Shown here: piece by piece, positions 1 to 8,934 of the stretch
How positions within the stretch are numbered: position 1 is the stretch's first letter
Layout of the letters: every line of letters begins with the position of its first letter
Assembly: GCF_002210435.1 (NCBI RefSeq)
Contig: NZ_MZMV01000018.1
Span: 52,452 to 116,451, forward strand
Direction of reading: 5' to 3'
Length of the DNA: 64,000 nucleotides
Source: Micromonospora wenchangensis
Lineage (GTDB): Bacteria > Actinomycetota > Actinomycetes > Mycobacteriales > Micromonosporaceae
Notes under the pieces: model-generated
Database searches by the model: none
Told to the model about the DNA's origin: nothing
Seen by the model: the letters and a program-made list of their open reading frames with translations, nothing else
Translations under genes and position numbers: made by a program

Positions 1-359
1 GTAGCCGGCCGGCGGTCGTCTCCCGGCCCCGGCGGATGGCGGCGGTGGTGCGGGCGGCCGGGGTCGCTACGAGGGTGGCCGCCCGGCGGTGAGCCGTCCC
101 GGCGGGGCGGCCCGGGGACGCCTTGAATTCGCCGGGACCACCGTGCGATTCTTGTGCGTCGATGAGTGGCCGTGTGCGGGGCCGACCGTCGTCCAAGGGC
201 AACCGGGAGCCGTCGGGTTTCCGGGGGACGGCGACAAGTGCGACGAAACGACGTCCGCAGTCCGTCCATCCGTCCCGCCCGCCGTCCCGACGCTCCTCGT
301 GGTGCGACGCCACCCCGACCGGCCGCGGTGCACGGTGGTGACCCCCGAAGGAACCCCGT
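1..359. other. Upstream region with no confident gene
   Basis: I see no convincing gene here; the open frames lack a ribosome binding site and recognisable protein content. A possible plus-strand promoter for the glycosidase is TTGAAT at 123-128 with GATTCT at 147-152 (18-base spacer), which would give a leader of about 200 bases. GAAGGA at 347-352 is the ribosome binding site of that gene. The promoter is a weak guess. Confidence 0.35.
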
Positions 360-2456
360 ATGAACAGAGTTTCCGCCCCACCGTCGCGCCCGTCGCGTCG
401 CGGCCCGGGGCGCGCGACGGCGCTCGCCGCGAGCCTGCTGCTCGCCACCGGCGGGCTCGCCGTGACCGGCCCGTCGCCCGCCGACGCGGCGGCCGACCCG
501 GTGGCCGTGACCGTCAACGCCAACGCCGGGCTGGCCACCGTGCCGGACACCGCGCTGGGCGTCAACCACGCCATCTGGGACTCCCAGCTCGGCACGGCCG
601 AGACGTCGGACCTGCTCAAGGCCGCCGGGGTGCGGATGATGCGCTACCCGGGCGGCTCGTACGCCGACATCTACCACTGGCGCGACCACACCGCGCCCGG
701 CGGGTACGTCGCCCCGAACACCGACTTCGACACGTTCATGGCCGCCGCCCGGCGGGTCGGCGCCCAGCCGATGATCATCGCGAACTACGGCACCGGCACC
801 CCCGCCGAGGCCGCCGACTGGGTCCGCTACGCCAACGTCACCAAGGGGTACGGCGCGAAGTGGTGGACGGTCGGCAACGAGAACTACGGCAACGGGCACT
901 ACGGGTCGGCCTGGGAGGCCGACGACCACCCCGACAAGAGCGCCAGCCAGTACGCCCGGCTGGTGGTCGACTACGCCGACGCGATGAAGGCGGTCGACCC
1001 CACGATCAAGGTCGGCGCGGTGCTGACCATGCCGGGGAACTGGCCGGACGGGATCACCGCCGGCAGTGACCCGGGCCCGTGGAACCGGACGGTGCTCTCG
1101 ATCGCCGGCCCGAAGGTCGACTTCGTGGACGTGCACTGGTACCCCGGTGGCACCGCCGCCGAGTCGCTGGCCCGTACGGCCCACATCGACGAGGCGGCCC
1201 ACCTGCTGCGCGACCAGCTCGCCCGGTACGCCGGCCCGAACGCCGCCCGGATCGGCATCAGCTTCACCGAGCTGAACGTCGGCACCGGGCAGAACACCCA
1301 GCCGGGCGCGCTGTTCCTCGCCGACGCCTACAGCGACCTGCTGGAGAACGGCGTCTTCACGGTCCAGTGGTGGAACGTGCACAACGGCATCGGCACCGTC
1401 ACCGACGTGGCCGGGCAGACCGACTACGGCGACTTCGGGCTGCTGTCCAGCGGCACCTGCACCGCCGACGGCACGGTCTGCGAACCGCCGCTGAACACGC
1501 CGTTCGCCCCGTACCACGCGCTGTCGATGATGAACCTGTTCGCCCGGCCGGGTGACCAGCTCGTCCGGGCCGCCACCGACGAGCCGCTGGTCACCGCGCA
1601 CGCCGTGCGGCGGGCCGACGGGGATCTCGCGGTGCTGCTGGTCAACAAGGACCCGGCCAACGCCCGGCCGGTCACCATCGACTACGCCGGCTTCACCCCG
1701 TCGGGTGCCGCGCCGACGACGTACTCGCTGACCAACGGGGCGTCCGGTGTGGTCACCGGCCAGTCCGGCAGCGCCGGCAGCCGGACGCTGCCGGCGTACT
1801 CGCTGACCACGCTGGTGCTGCGACCCTCGTCCCCGGTCACCGCGCACCCCGCCCCGCCGGGGCAGCCGACCGCGAGCGGGGTGACCGACCGGTCGGCGAC
1901 GATCTCCTGGTCGCCGGCCCCGCCGAAGGGCGCCCCGATCGCCAAGTACGAGGTGTACCGGCAGAACGGCACGGTCAGCGAGCAGCTCGGCGAGACGGCC
2001 GGCACCTCGTTCACCGTGGACAACCTCGTCCCCGGCACCCGGTACACGCTCAACGTGCTGACCCGGGACACCGCCGGGAAGGTGTCGTGGTCGTCGTCGC
2101 CCGTCACCTTCACCACCGCCGGCCCGGCCGACAGCGGCTGCACCGTCCGGCTCACCACCGCAAGTGACTGGGGCAACGGCTGGGTCGGCAACGTCGAGAT
2201 CGTCAACAACGGGGCGAACCCCGTCGACGGCTGGACGTTGACCTTCACCTGGCCGACCGGATGGCAGCAGGTGAGCAGCGGCTGGAGCGCCACCTGGACC
2301 CAGACCGGGCGTACCGTGACGGTCGCCGCCACCGACGACAACCGGCGGATCGCCGCCGGTGGCAGCACCACCGCCGGCTTCGTCGGGGCCTACAGCGGCC
2401 CGAACGTCCCGCCCACCGGTTTCGTGCTCAACGGCACCCCCTGCAGCGTGGGGTGA
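360..2456 (+). CDS. Secreted clan GH-A glycosidase (arabinofuranosidase-like) with Fn3 and CBM2
   Basis: Predicted exported glycoside hydrolase of 698 residues. Residues 1-45 form an Arg-rich Sec signal peptide ending near ADAAA. The catalytic TIM barrel covers about 50-400. WWTVGNENYGN places the acid/base at E174 and SFTELNVG places the nucleophile at E304, the usual spacing for clan GH-A retaining enzymes such as GH51. An Ig-like tail leads to an Fn3 domain (about 497-588) and a C-terminal CBM2 (about 592-698) with the usual Cys near each end. The ATG follows GAAGGA at 7 bases. Substrate is inferred: arabinose-containing or beta-linked plant polysaccharide is likely given the CBM2 and the hemicellulose genes further right. 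The exact GH family is uncertain. Confidence 0.82.
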   Translation: MNRVSAPPSRPSRRGPGRATALAASLLLATGGLAVTGPSPADAAADPVAVTVNANAGLATVPDTALGVNHAIWDSQLGTAETSDLLKAAGVRMMRYPGGSYADIYHWRDHTAPGGYVAPNTDFDTFMAAARRVGAQPMIIANYGTGTPAEAADWVRYANVTKGYGAKWWTVGNENYGNGHYGSAWEADDHPDKSASQYARLVVDYADAMKAVDPTIKVGAVLTMPGNWPDGITAGSDPGPWNRTVLSIAGPKVDFVDVHWYPGGTAAESLARTAHIDEAAHLLRDQLARYAGPNAARIGISFTELNVGTGQNTQPGALFLADAYSDLLENGVFTVQWWNVHNGIGTVTDVAGQTDYGDFGLLSSGTCTADGTVCEPPLNTPFAPYHALSMMNLFARPGDQLVRAATDEPLVTAHAVRRADGDLAVLLVNKDPANARPVTIDYAGFTPSGAAPTTYSLTNGASGVVTGQSGSAGSRTLPAYSLTTLVLRPSSPVTAHPAPPGQPTASGVTDRSATISWSPAPPKGAPIAKYEVYRQNGTVSEQLGETAGTSFTVDNLVPGTRYTLNVLTRDTAGKVSWSSSPVTFTTAGPADSGCTVRLTTASDWGNGWVGNVEIVNNGANPVDGWTLTFTWPTGWQQVSSGWSATWTQTGRTVTVAATDDNRRIAAGGSTTAGFVGAYSGPNVPPTGFVLNGTPCSVG

Positions 2457-2461
2457 CCGGG

Positions 2462-2506
2462 CCGGGTGGCCGTCGGCGCAGCGGTGCTGCGTCGGCGGCC
2501 ACCCGG
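2462..2506. terminator. Bidirectional hairpin terminator between convergent genes
   Basis: A 21-bp stem (arms 2462-2482 and 2486-2506) with a 3-base loop and two G-U type pairs lies 5 bases after the glycosidase stop and 7 bases from the stop of the convergent S15 peptidase gene. There is no clear U tract, as is common in actinobacteria. It can serve both strands. Confidence 0.75.
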
Positions 2507-2513
2507 GGGTCGG

Positions 2514-4409
2514 TCAGAAACCGGCCGCGTGCGCGGCGGCGGTGCCGCCGACCACCGGAAGAACGATCTTGCTGCTCTTCAGGGCGACCTTGATGTTCGC
2601 GGCGGTGGTGTCCGCCTGGCTGGAGTACTGCGGGTAGCTGGCCACGATGATCACGCCGATCCGGTGGCCCGGCTTGAACACGTAGTCCTCCGGCAGCAGC
2701 GGGAAGGTGAAGTTGTACGACTCCCCCACCACCAGCGGCACGGCGGTCCGGATCGACTGCCGGTTCTGGGCATCCATGATGCCCTTGGTGACCAGCTCGT
2801 AGTCGGCCGTGGCGACCCGCTTGGCGGTCTGCTTGTAGCAGCCGTCGTCGGTCGGGCTGTTCAGCCCCCAGCAGTCCTCGGTGGCCAGGGTGATGATGCC
2901 CTCACCGGAGGCCCGGTGCGCCACCCGCTCGTCGGTGCCGTAGTCGACCAGGATCGCCCCGAAGTTGGTGTCGGTCTGGTCGGCCGAGGCCCGTAGCTGC
3001 ACCGTCGGCGTGCCCGAGATGTGCAGGGGCGCGGTCAGCGGCGCGGACAGGAACGCCAGCCGGTTCGGCTGCACCGTGTCCGGGTTGAGGATCATGGTGT
3101 TCTGGCTCTGGGTACGGCTGTCCTGGAACGCGCCGGTCGCCGGCTTGGCGGTCGGCACCAGCTTCAGGCCACCGGCGCCGGTGGTGCCGGGCTGGAGGAA
3201 CACCTCCGTGTCGGCCTTGCCGGGGATCGGCCAGTCGGCGTGGGTCTCCCACACGTCGGCGGCCCGCTCCAGGTCGACCCGGGGTTCGTCCATGATGCCG
3301 TTGGCGATCCCGTGCAGCCAGAAGTCGAACCACCGGTGCAGGGTGGACACCCACACCGCGCGCCGCGAGTCGAACGGGTCGACGTGCCCCTCCTGGGAGA
3401 GCCACAGCTTGCGCTGGATGTTGTTCTCCGCCAGGGCGTACCAGAACTTGCTGAAGTGGTCCGCGCGGACGTTGTCGTCGTTGAGACCGTGGTAGAGCAG
3501 CACGCTGGCGGTCATGTTGGGGACCTTCTTGACGTAGCTGCGCTCGTTCCAGAAGGCGGTGTAGTCGCCGGTCTCGTCGCCGTCGGCGGCGGCCATCGCG
3601 TCCCGCACCGGCTTGCAGTACTCCCGCCGTTCCGGGTTGGTGACCGTGTTGGCCAGCGACGCCACGTAGCTGTTGCCCCGGGTGACCACCCCGTTGCTGC
3701 GCACGTAGTCGTAGTACTCGGTGGGGCCGCTGATCGGCACCACAGTGGTCAGCCCCTTGACGCCGGTCACCGCCGTCGCCATGGCCAGGGAGCCGTCGTA
3801 CGACTTGCCGATCATGCCGGACTTGCCGTTGTGCCAGTCGGCGGTGACGACCTGGCCGGCGGCGTTACGCGCGGTGGCCCGGCCGTTGAGCCAGTTGATC
3901 GCCTGCTTGGCGCTGAGGTTGTCCTGGTTGGCGTTGGTGGTGGGGCAGCCGGTGGAGTTGTTGGTGCCCACCATGTCCAGCAGGATCACCGCGTAGCCGC
4001 GCGGCACGAAGTAGTTGTCGTAGAACAGCGGCCACTTGTCGAGCAGGCCGTCGCCGTCCAGGTCGGCCTTGCACTCGGACTCGTTGCCCCGGCAGACCGT
4101 CGAGTAGTAGGGGCTGGCGTCCATGATGACCGGCACCTTGAGCCCGTTCGCGGTGGCCGCCGGTCGCATCAGGTCGAACGCGATGATGTCGCGCAGACCG
4201 TCGTTGTCGCTGTCGAAGGTGGAGTCGATGAACAGGCGTTCCCGGATGGCGTCGGCGTAGCCGAACACCGGCTGGGTGACCCCGTCCTGGACCACGATCG
4301 CCGGTTCGTCCGCCGCCGCCACCGCCCGTGGCGCCGCACCCAGGGCGGCGAGCAGCACCGCGGACAGTACGGCCGCCCCGGCGCGGAGGGGCGTTCCCAT
4401 TGCAGCCAT
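2514..4409 (-). CDS. Secreted Xaa-Pro dipeptidyl-peptidase, S15 family
   Basis: Alpha/beta-hydrolase of 631 residues, predicted to cleave Xaa-Pro dipeptides from peptide N-termini outside the cell. A Sec signal peptide (about 1-33, ending AVAAA) is followed by the S15 catalytic domain. The nucleophile is S203 in GKSYDGS, the acid is D311 or D312 in HGLNDDNV, and the base is H342 in SQEGHVDP. The part after about 370 matches the beta-sandwich PepX C-terminal domain. Length fits secreted actinobacterial members. The start is fixed by AAGGAG 5 bases before the ATG at 4409; the Met three codons on is badly spaced. Some CocE-type esterases share this fold, so the peptidase call rests on overall layout. 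Confidence 0.86.
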   Translation of the reverse strand: MAAMGTPLRAGAAVLSAVLLAALGAAPRAVAAADEPAIVVQDGVTQPVFGYADAIRERLFIDSTFDSDNDGLRDIIAFDLMRPAATANGLKVPVIMDASPYYSTVCRGNESECKADLDGDGLLDKWPLFYDNYFVPRGYAVILLDMVGTNNSTGCPTTNANQDNLSAKQAINWLNGRATARNAAGQVVTADWHNGKSGMIGKSYDGSLAMATAVTGVKGLTTVVPISGPTEYYDYVRSNGVVTRGNSYVASLANTVTNPERREYCKPVRDAMAAADGDETGDYTAFWNERSYVKKVPNMTASVLLYHGLNDDNVRADHFSKFWYALAENNIQRKLWLSQEGHVDPFDSRRAVWVSTLHRWFDFWLHGIANGIMDEPRVDLERAADVWETHADWPIPGKADTEVFLQPGTTGAGGLKLVPTAKPATGAFQDSRTQSQNTMILNPDTVQPNRLAFLSAPLTAPLHISGTPTVQLRASADQTDTNFGAILVDYGTDERVAHRASGEGIITLATEDCWGLNSPTDDGCYKQTAKRVATADYELVTKGIMDAQNRQSIRTAVPLVVGESYNFTFPLLPEDYVFKPGHRIGVIIVASYPQYSSQADTTAANIKVALKSSKIVLPVVGGTAAAHAAGF

Positions 4410-4509
4410 GCAGTCTCCTTGAGAGTCCCGAGACCCGGCACGCTATGGGCCGGCCGACCGGCACCACCACCTGCACCTGTAGGAACTTTGCCCACGCCGC
4501 CCCGACGAC

Positions 4510-4537
4510 GCCGCCGCGGTGACACCGCACCGGCGGC
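4510..4537 (-). terminator. Possible terminator after sulfotransferase gene
   Basis: GCCGCC-GCGGT, a 3-base loop, then ACCGC, a 3-base bulge and GGCGGC form an 11-pair bulged stem about 30 bases downstream of the sulfotransferase stop at 4568. It is the only clear hairpin in the gap before the S15 peptidase start. Confidence 0.4.
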
Positions 4538-4567
4538 ACCGGGAGGCCGTGGCGGTGGGCGCGCCGG

Positions 4568-5479
4568 TCAGTCCCGGTAGCCCCACTGCCGCAGCGGCTT
4601 GTCCAGCACCCGTTCCACGGCGGCGAGCTGCGCCACGCCCAACTCGTCCTGGTAGGCGGCCTGCCGCCCGGCGTGGAACCGGTAGCGTCCGAACCCCTTC
4701 TCGAACGCCGGTGACCAGTCCAGGCCGAGGAAGTCGAGCATCCGGGCCACCTCGGCGCGCGGGTCGGCGAGCAGGTCCTCGTAGCGCACGTCGAGCCACT
4801 GCCCCTCCGGGTGCACGGCGCGGGCCTCGGCGAAGGAGTCCATCAGCATCTTCCAGCCCAGCGCGGCGAGCACCGGGAACGACCTGTCGTACTCCTCCCA
4901 CTCCCGGCGCAGGTCGGTCGGCAGCGGACCGAGGAACCAGTTGTCCGGCCCGCGCCAGCCGTCCCACCAGCCCATCTGGAGCCAGGAGTTGGTCACCGCC
5001 CGGCCGTCGCGGACCACGTTGACCACCCGCAGCCCCGGGTAGCCGGCCCCCAGGAACCCGGTCCTCGGCCAGCCGGTCACGTGGTGCAGCAGCAGCCGGC
5101 AGCCCTGCCGTTCGATCCGGGCGTCGAAGAAGGCCCGCAGCCGCCGCCGCAGGTACGGGGTGAGATCGTCGGCGGTCAGGTCCCGGCACGGGCGGGAGAA
5201 ACCGGCCACCACGTGCCGGTCCAGCAGGTGGTACGCCTCCGAGGGGGCGACCCGCAGCCGGCCCTTCTCCAGCAGCCGGCGGCTGTGCCGCAGCGACGTC
5301 ATGCCCGCCGGGCGGGGCGCGGAGCGCCGGTACAGCGGGCCGTTGAACCGGCCGGCCAGGTTGAGCCGGGACAGCTTGTCGTCGACCCCGGAGACGAACC
5401 CGACCCCGGGATGCCGGGACAACAGCTCCTGCACCAGGGTCGACCCGCACCGCCCGGTGCCCACCACCACCGCCAACAT
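4568..5479 (-). CDS. Sulfotransferase, PAPS-dependent
   Basis: Predicted sulfotransferase of 303 residues. The PAPS 5'-phosphosulfate loop is G7-TGRCGS-T14 right at the N-terminus, and the 3'-phosphate motif VVNVVRDGRAVTNSW has its Arg at 157. The acceptor is unknown; the locus suggests a sugar hydroxyl of a surface polysaccharide. It is the last gene of a minus-strand group (GT4, sulfotransferase, sulfotransferase): its ATG lies 3 bases after the stop of the gene before it, and GAGGAGG sits inside the end of that gene, so translation is probably coupled. One of five sulfotransferases here, none close copies of each other by eye. Confidence 0.85.
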   Translation of the reverse strand: MLAVVVGTGRCGSTLVQELLSRHPGVGFVSGVDDKLSRLNLAGRFNGPLYRRSAPRPAGMTSLRHSRRLLEKGRLRVAPSEAYHLLDRHVVAGFSRPCRDLTADDLTPYLRRRLRAFFDARIERQGCRLLLHHVTGWPRTGFLGAGYPGLRVVNVVRDGRAVTNSWLQMGWWDGWRGPDNWFLGPLPTDLRREWEEYDRSFPVLAALGWKMLMDSFAEARAVHPEGQWLDVRYEDLLADPRAEVARMLDFLGLDWSPAFEKGFGRYRFHAGRQAAYQDELGVAQLAAVERVLDKPLRQWGYRD

Positions 5480-5482
5480 CGC

Positions 5483-6517
5483 TCAGCCCTCCTCGTGCCC
5501 GGCCGACGCCGGCTGCCGGACCTGCGCCGACCGCCCGGACCCCACCGCCACCGACGACCCGGACCCCGCCGGGCTCGCGGCTGCCGGGCCGCCGCGACGC
5601 CACGGGTAGCCGAACCGGCGCAGCCCCGGCACGGTCAGCGCGGTGACCAGCGCGTACGACCGGCGGGACAGGTCACGCCGCCACTGCACGTCGGCGGTGA
5701 TCGGCACCGGGCCGGTCCGGTGCCGCGACGGGTTCCCGGCCACCGAGTGCGTCGGCGTCAACCGGACCGTCGCCGGGCCGGTGAACGGGCCGCCGGCGGG
5801 GTCCACCCCGGCGAACGCGGCGATCCGGCGCAGCGTCGCCTCCGGTTCGGCGGTCAGGTCCTCGTAGCGCACCCGCAGGTAGCCCGCCGGGGCGCGGTCG
5901 GCCCACAGCCGGACGGTGACGGTGTTCCAGACCAGCCAGAGCAGGGCCGCCTTCCCCACCGGGGGCCGGCTCATCAGCTCGGGGTCGGCGTCGCCGTCCA
6001 ACCCCCGACGCCGACGCCAGGAGAACGCGGTGGCCCGGGGGTCGCGGACCAGGTGCAGCACCCGCAGCTCGATGCCGGGCAGCGCGCCGACCAGCGCGCC
6101 GTACGGGGGCAGCTTCGACGAGTCGACCACCACCCGGGCCCCGGTGTGCCGGGCCACGGCCGCGTACAGGTCGGCCAGCGCCGCGTCGTCGGGGTGCGCG
6201 GGCACCGGCCGGACGCCGCGCCGGTGCCGGCGCAGCAGCGCCGGCAGGCCGCGCATCCGCAGCCGGCCGCGCAGCCCGGCGGCGATCGCGGCGGCCCGGT
6301 CGGTCGGCAGCTCCCGGCGCACCTCGCCCCACAGCGGGCAGTCCCGCAGCGGCCGGCCGCAGCCGCACGGCCGGTTCTCCACCTCGCCGCGCTGCCACAG
6401 GTAACGCAGCTCACCGGCGGCGAAGACCCCGTCGTACTGGCCCAGCACGGTGGTGACCAGGGTGCTGCCGCTGCGTCCGCTGCCGGCCAGGTAGAGCACC
6501 CGCACCGGGGGGTTCAC
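5483..6517 (-). CDS. Sulfotransferase, PAPS-dependent
   Basis: Sulfotransferase of 344 residues starting at a GTG whose GTGA overlaps the stop of the glycosyltransferase before it; a longer open frame upstream is only a shadow. LYLAGSGRSGST near the N-terminus is the PAPS phosphosulfate loop. HLVRDPRATAFSWRR carries the 3'-phosphate-binding Arg, and LRVRYEDL is the usual late family motif. A Cys-rich stretch, RPCGCGRPLRDCP, sits between, typical of a bacterial subgroup often found in polysaccharide loci. The last 40 residues are Ala/Gly/Ser-rich and probably disordered. Acceptor unknown. Confidence 0.85.
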   Translation of the reverse strand: MNPPVRVLYLAGSGRSGSTLVTTVLGQYDGVFAAGELRYLWQRGEVENRPCGCGRPLRDCPLWGEVRRELPTDRAAAIAAGLRGRLRMRGLPALLRRHRRGVRPVPAHPDDAALADLYAAVARHTGARVVVDSSKLPPYGALVGALPGIELRVLHLVRDPRATAFSWRRRRGLDGDADPELMSRPPVGKAALLWLVWNTVTVRLWADRAPAGYLRVRYEDLTAEPEATLRRIAAFAGVDPAGGPFTGPATVRLTPTHSVAGNPSRHRTGPVPITADVQWRRDLSRRSYALVTALTVPGLRRFGYPWRRGGPAAASPAGSGSSVAVGSGRSAQVRQPASAGHEEG

Positions 6518-7758
6518 ACCGGCTCCCGCACGGTCCGCGCGGCGGTCGCGTAGACCTCCCGCAACCGGGTCAGGTGCGCCTGCGGGGAGAAGTCCCGCTC
6601 CACCCGCGCCCGCCCGGCCCGCCCCATCCGGTACGCCCGAGCCGGATCGGCCAGCACCCGGTGCAGCCCGGCGGCCAGCGCCGCCGGGTCGTCGGCGGGC
6701 ACCACCTCGCCGTCCACCCCCGAGGTGACCAGCTCCGGCAGGCCACCCAGGTCGGAGGCGACCACCGGCACCCCGCAGCCGTACGCCTCCAGCACCGCCA
6801 TCGGCTGGTTCTCGTTCCACCGCGACGGCACCGCCACCACCGTGGCCGAGCGGACCAGCTCGTGCAGCCGGGCCTTGTCCAGCCGGCCGTGGAACCGGAC
6901 CCGCCCGGGGGCCCGTCGCCGGGCCAGCTCGGTCAGCCCGTCGCGGGCCGGGCCGTCCCCGGCCACCTCCAGCACGACGTCGTCGGGCAGCCGGGTGAGC
7001 GCCTCGATCAGCACGTCGACGCCCTTCTCGGCGGCCAGCCGACCGGCGAAGACCACCGGGCCGCCGGGTGCCGTCTTCACCGCCGTCGCGGCGACGTCGA
7101 CGAAGTGCGACACCACGTGCATCCGGTCGGGGAAGACCCCGGCCCGGCGCATCACGTCGGCCAGGAACCGGCTGGGGCTGACGAACGCCTGCACCGGCCC
7201 GTACGCCCGGGTGGTGCGGTGCAGCCACGACTCGACGGCGAGCAGCGAGCTGGCCCCCAGCGAACCGTCCTTGCAGCGGCGGCGGGCCGCGCGCAGCGGG
7301 CCGCCGGTGACGCACGCGTCGCAGACCGTCCCCCGGTCGAGCATCTGGTAGCTGGGGCAGGCCAGCTTGTAGTCGTGCAGGGTCATCACCGCCGGCACCC
7401 GGGCGGCCCGCACCGCGGCCAGCACCGACGGGGAGAGCTGGTGGTAGATGTTGTGCAGGTGGACCACGTCGGGGCGGAACTCGTCGAGCACCCGGGCCAG
7501 GCCCCGCCGGCTGGCCGGCGACCAGATCATCCGGGCCGCGACCGCCGCCCGGGCGCCCGCGCCGCGCGGCGTCGGGTCCAGCTCCACGTGGGACGGGAAG
7601 TGCCTGGCGTACGGGGTGGGGGCGTCGTTGTCCGGGTGGGTCATGCCGAAGAACGCCACCTCGTCGCCGTCGCCCCGTTGCAGCTCGGCGACGTCGAGCA
7701 GGTAGCCCTCGGCGCCGCCGCGCCGGTAGAGGAACTTGTTGACATGGAGGACACGCAT
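6514..7758 (-). CDS. Glycosyltransferase family 4
   Basis: GT-B glycosyltransferase of 414 residues. MRVLHVNKFLYRRGGAEGY is the classic N-terminal GT4 signature for binding the acceptor. PVVFAGRLAAEKGVDVLIEAL opens the donor domain, and MAVLEAYGCGVPVVASDLGG holds the E-x7-E type nucleotide-sugar motif. Four Cys at about 147-170 (CPSYQ...CDACVTGG...C) resemble the Cys cluster of many EPS GT4 proteins. An upstream in-frame ATG at 7860 would add 34 low-complexity residues; the ATG at 7758, with GGAG 7 bases ahead, gives the standard start. First gene of the group running to 4568; the 240-base gap before it separates it from the divergent plus-strand group. Confidence 0.85.
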   Translation of the reverse strand: MRVLHVNKFLYRRGGAEGYLLDVAELQRGDGDEVAFFGMTHPDNDAPTPYARHFPSHVELDPTPRGAGARAAVAARMIWSPASRRGLARVLDEFRPDVVHLHNIYHQLSPSVLAAVRAARVPAVMTLHDYKLACPSYQMLDRGTVCDACVTGGPLRAARRRCKDGSLGASSLLAVESWLHRTTRAYGPVQAFVSPSRFLADVMRRAGVFPDRMHVVSHFVDVAATAVKTAPGGPVVFAGRLAAEKGVDVLIEALTRLPDDVVLEVAGDGPARDGLTELARRRAPGRVRFHGRLDKARLHELVRSATVVAVPSRWNENQPMAVLEAYGCGVPVVASDLGGLPELVTSGVDGEVVPADDPAALAAGLHRVLADPARAYRMGRAGRARVERDFSPQAHLTRLREVYATAARTVREPV

Positions 7759-7998
7759 CGGCCTGCTCCGGGGGTGGCTGCTGCGGTGCGTCGGGGGTCG
7801 GGAGGTGCGGTGGTCGCCCCGGACAGCAGCGGTGACCAGGGGCCCCACCGTATGCAACACCCACGTCGTGAGTCCAGCTCATGATCCCCAAGTAGCCACA
7901 CGGCCCATCGCCGGCTGACCACACGGCCACGTGGTCAGCCGCGATGATCTGCCGGTACCGTGTGCCCCACCCCGCCCGACGTGCCCGAGGAGGACCCG

Positions 7999-8934
7999 GT
8001 GCCCCACCCCGACGAACCCTCGGCGCTGGCGTACACCGCCCGACGGGTCCGCCGGCACCTGCGCTGGGCCCGCACCGAGGGCGTCCGGCGGCTGATCGAG
8101 GAGGACCGGCTCGACCCGGTCGAGCGGGCCCGCACCGCTCTGGCGAAGCGGCGCTGGCGACGGGCCCACCCCGGGCCGCCCGGCCGGGCCGTCCCGGTGT
8201 ACCTGGTGGGCCTGCAACGCTCCGGCACCAACATGCTGACCCGGGGGTTGGACGCCGACCCGTCGGTGGAGGTCCGCAACGAGAACGACCGGGCCGTGTT
8301 CCACCGCTTCCGGTTGCGCCCCGACCCGGTGCTGGCCGCCGTCGTCACCCGCAGCCGGCACCGGTACGTGCTGGTCAAGCCGCTGTGCGACACGCACCGG
8401 GTGGACGAGCTGCTCGACCTGCCCGGGGTCGCGCCGGGGCGGGCGCTGTGGGCGTACCGGGACGTCGACGACCGGGCCCGCTCCGAGGTGGCGAAGTTCG
8501 GCGACGCCAACCTGCGGGCGTTGCGGGCCATCGCCGACGGCACCATCTCCGACCGCTGGCAGGGGCAGCGCCTGGACACGCCGACGCGGGACCTGGTCGC
8601 CAGCTTCGACTACGACCGGATGACCCCGCACACCGCCGCCGCCCTGTTCTGGTACGTGCGCAACTCGTTGTACTTCTCCCTCGGGCTGGCCGACCGCCCG
8701 GACACCCTGCTCTGCTCGTACGACGCGCTGGTCGCCGACCCGGCGGGGTACACCCGGCGGCTGTGCGCCTTCCTCGACCTGCCGTACGACCCGGTGCTGC
8801 ACGCGCACGTCGGCGCGCGCTCCCCGGCGCGACCCCGGCTGGACGTCGACGCCCGGGTGCGGGCGCTGTGCACCGAGCTGACCGGCCGGTTGGACGCGGC
8901 GGCCGGCCGGCAGGAGGCGGTGGACCATGGCTGA
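7999..8934 (+). CDS. Sulfotransferase family protein
   Basis: Predicted sulfotransferase of 311 residues. A basic N-terminal extension (about 60 residues, many Arg) precedes VYLVGLQRSGTNML, the PAPS loop. The 3'-phosphate site is less standard: WAYRDVDDRARSEV occupies the place where RDGRxVxxS is normal. LLCSYDALVADP matches the late family motif. The GTG at 7999 is preceded by GAGGAGG at 5 bases and is preferred over a GTG at 7960. It is the first plus-strand gene of three; its end overlaps the next sulfotransferase by 8 bases. Acceptor unknown; the altered second motif may reflect another acceptor or weaker PAPS binding. Confidence 0.78.
   Translation: MPHPDEPSALAYTARRVRRHLRWARTEGVRRLIEEDRLDPVERARTALAKRRWRRAHPGPPGRAVPVYLVGLQRSGTNMLTRGLDADPSVEVRNENDRAVFHRFRLRPDPVLAAVVTRSRHRYVLVKPLCDTHRVDELLDLPGVAPGRALWAYRDVDDRARSEVAKFGDANLRALRAIADGTISDRWQGQRLDTPTRDLVASFDYDRMTPHTAAALFWYVRNSLYFSLGLADRPDTLLCSYDALVADPAGYTRRLCAFLDLPYDPVLHAHVGARSPARPRLDVDARVRALCTELTGRLDAAAGRQEAVDHG

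Noticed and set aside
89..1069. Plus-strand open frame at the window start
   Set aside because: It overlaps the glycosidase in another frame, is Arg-rich low-complexity sequence and has no recognisable domain.
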